5,922 nt of DNA from CAKTOF01 sp964523945 (GTDB taxonomy: Bacteria; Bacillota; Clostridia; Oscillospirales; Oscillospiraceae). Made by a program: the position numbers and the translations under genes. The stretch's first letter is position 1. Every line of letters begins with the position of its first letter. The notes beneath the pieces are model-generated. The model was given only the letters and a program-made list of their open reading frames with translations, was not told the origin of the DNA and searched no databases. Below are positions 4,972 through 5,922 of the stretch, piece after piece. The stretch lies in the NCBI GenBank assembly GCA_964523945.1, contig CAZGBU010000120.1, forward strand, positions 1 through 5,922, in the 5' to 3' direction.

Positions 4972-5922
4972 ATGGACAAAAACCAGATCATCCGGCACCT
5001 GGACGGTTACGATGTCATCTACCACAGATCCGAACGGGTCTGCATCGAACGCCCGGGCGACGACCCCGCCGCCGGGCGTACACACGGTCCGCTCAACCCA
5101 CGCACCGTCGTCTATCACGCGGGCGATCCGTCTCCGCGCGCAGGCGAGACGGCGCCATGCGATTTTTCAGTGGAATACGACACGCCGCTTGTCATGCGCG
5201 ACGGCGCGACGCTCCGCTGCAATATTTTCCGGCCACTGACCGACGCGCCCACACCGGTCATCCTCTGCTGGACGCCGTTCGGCAAGGATCAGCCGGTCTT
5301 TGTTCCGCCCGCCGGCGGCGATCCCGTGGGCACGGCCATCGCGCAGGGGATGCGCGGCGGCTCGGCCTGGCGGCTCAACCATGGGCCGGACCCCGTCGTC
5401 TGGCTGCCGCACGGCTACTCGCTCGTATTCGCCGACGTGCGCGGCGCGTCCAATTCCGAGGGCATTGCCGAATACTTCGGGCAACGGGCAGGACTCGGAT
5501 GATCTGTACGACGCGATCGAGTTCATTGCCGCGCAGCCCTGGTGCACCGGGCGCGTGTGTACAATGGGCGCGTCGTGGCTGGCAATCTGTCAGTATTACG
5601 CTGCGGCAAAACAGCCGCCCCATCTGGCCTGTATCGTCCCGTGCGAGGGGCACGGCAACATGTACCGCGACGAATACGTCCGTATGGGCATCCCCGACAT
5701 CGGCTTCGCGCGCGATTATTTTACCTCCGGCGAAACATATCAGGAGGACGTGCGCGCGATGATCCGGCGCAACCCGCTCTGGAACGCCTACTGGGCATCG
5801 AAGTCCGCGCCGTTTGAGCGCATCGCCGTGCCGGCCTACTTCATCGGCGGCTTTTTCAGTTTTTACCATGTGCGCGGTACGTTCGAGGCCTTCCGCCGCA
5901 TCCCGGGTGAGCGCAAGTGGAT
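4972..5922 (+). CDS. CocE/NonD (S15-like) serine hydrolase, frameshifted and cut by the window edge
   Basis: From ATG 4972 the frame reads 176 residues to a TGA at 5500-5502, but the family sequence continues one frame over from about 5480 to the window end with no stop. Removing one G from 5479-5481 joins the halves into at least 316 residues. The joined protein has an N-terminal beta-sandwich entry (PLVMRDGATLRCNIFRP, 72-88), the strand ending in FADVRGASNSEG (153-164) typical of the family, YDAIEFIAAQPW (179-190), and the nucleophile elbow MGASWL with Ser201. The acid and histidine of the triad and the C-terminal jelly-roll domain would lie beyond the window. Relatives hydrolyse acyl esters and amides such as cocaine, cephalosporin side chains or X-Pro peptides; the substrate here is unknown. 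No signal peptide is seen, so it is probably cytoplasmic. As read, translation would stop before the catalytic serine, giving an inactive fragment. The undamaged reading on both sides suggests a recent mutation or a sequencing error rather than an old pseudogene. Confidence 0.87.
5479..5502 (+). other. Apparent +1 frameshift (extra G) and resulting premature stop
   Basis: Frame 1 reads AEYFG, then QRAGLG and the TGA at 5500-5502. With one G fewer in the GGG at 5479-5481 it reads AEYFGNGQDSDDLYDAIE, which matches the expected spacing of CocE-family proteins (DVRG, SEG, FG, then D-x-YDAIEW). The second half of the gene has no convincing ribosome binding site or start of its own close by. Confidence 0.8.

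Noticed and set aside
4371..5762. 463-codon + strand open frame running across the aldo/keto reductase, the promoter gap and the hydrolase
   Set aside because: It is antisense to the clear reductase, then out of frame with the hydrolase, crosses both promoters, and its product is arginine-rich with no recognisable motif.
5480..5922. The second half of the hydrolase as a separate gene
   Set aside because: There is no convincing start or ribosome binding site near the frame switch, and the two halves join seamlessly as one protein when one G is removed.
1..5922. tRNA, rRNA, CRISPR array, insertion sequence, attachment site or riboswitch
   Set aside because: The window is almost fully occupied by six protein genes. 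The only gaps are 488-510, 2029-2041, 3748-3800 and 4848-4971, which hold ribosome binding sites, a terminator and a promoter pair. No repeat array, transposase or structured leader was seen.

Overview
The window is GC-rich bacterial DNA with almost no non-coding sequence. Purine-rich AGGAGG-type ribosome binding sites precede every complete gene. Two promoters match the sigma-A/sigma-70 consensus, and one gene encodes an aldo/keto reductase carrying ferredoxin-type [4Fe-4S] cysteine motifs. Together these suggest a strict anaerobe, most likely a high-GC Clostridia lineage such as gut Oscillospiraceae-like bacteria. The taxonomic guess is inference; no rRNA or other marker gene is present.

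Positions 1-3747 (+ strand) look like the distal part of one operon of four genes: the C-terminal part of an arylsulfotransferase-like beta-propeller protein (1-487), a Cys-type sulfatase without a signal peptide (511-2028), a seven-bladed propeller lactonase-family protein (2042-3043) and a SnoaL/NTF2-like protein (3040-3747). Gaps are 23 nt, 13 nt and a 4-nt ATGA overlap, and no promoter is visible between the genes. The operon ends at a strong 10-bp GC hairpin (3758-3780) with A and T tracts on either side, which can serve both strands.

On the minus strand, convergent to that operon, is a complete 348-residue 4Fe-4S aldo/keto reductase (4847 down to 3801). Its promoter lies back to back with that of the next gene: the two -35 boxes are only 11 bp apart, and they form the arms of an imperfect inverted repeat.

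The last gene (4972 to beyond 5922, + strand) is a CocE/NonD-type (S15-like) serine hydrolase. It is broken by an apparent one-base insertion in a GGG run at 5479-5481. Reading one G fewer restores an uninterrupted family sequence to the window edge, including the nucleophile elbow.

Read together, the set (sulfate transfer, sulfate-ester hydrolysis, lactone hydrolysis, a small SnoaL-fold enzyme, a ferredoxin-linked reductase and an acyl-ester hydrolase) looks like a small catabolic or detoxification cluster for sulfated or esterified, possibly aromatic or polycyclic, compounds. That shared role is inference. I found no decisive sign of a wholly new system; the most useful observations are the frameshifted hydrolase, the divergent promoter pair and the sulfate-ester gene set.
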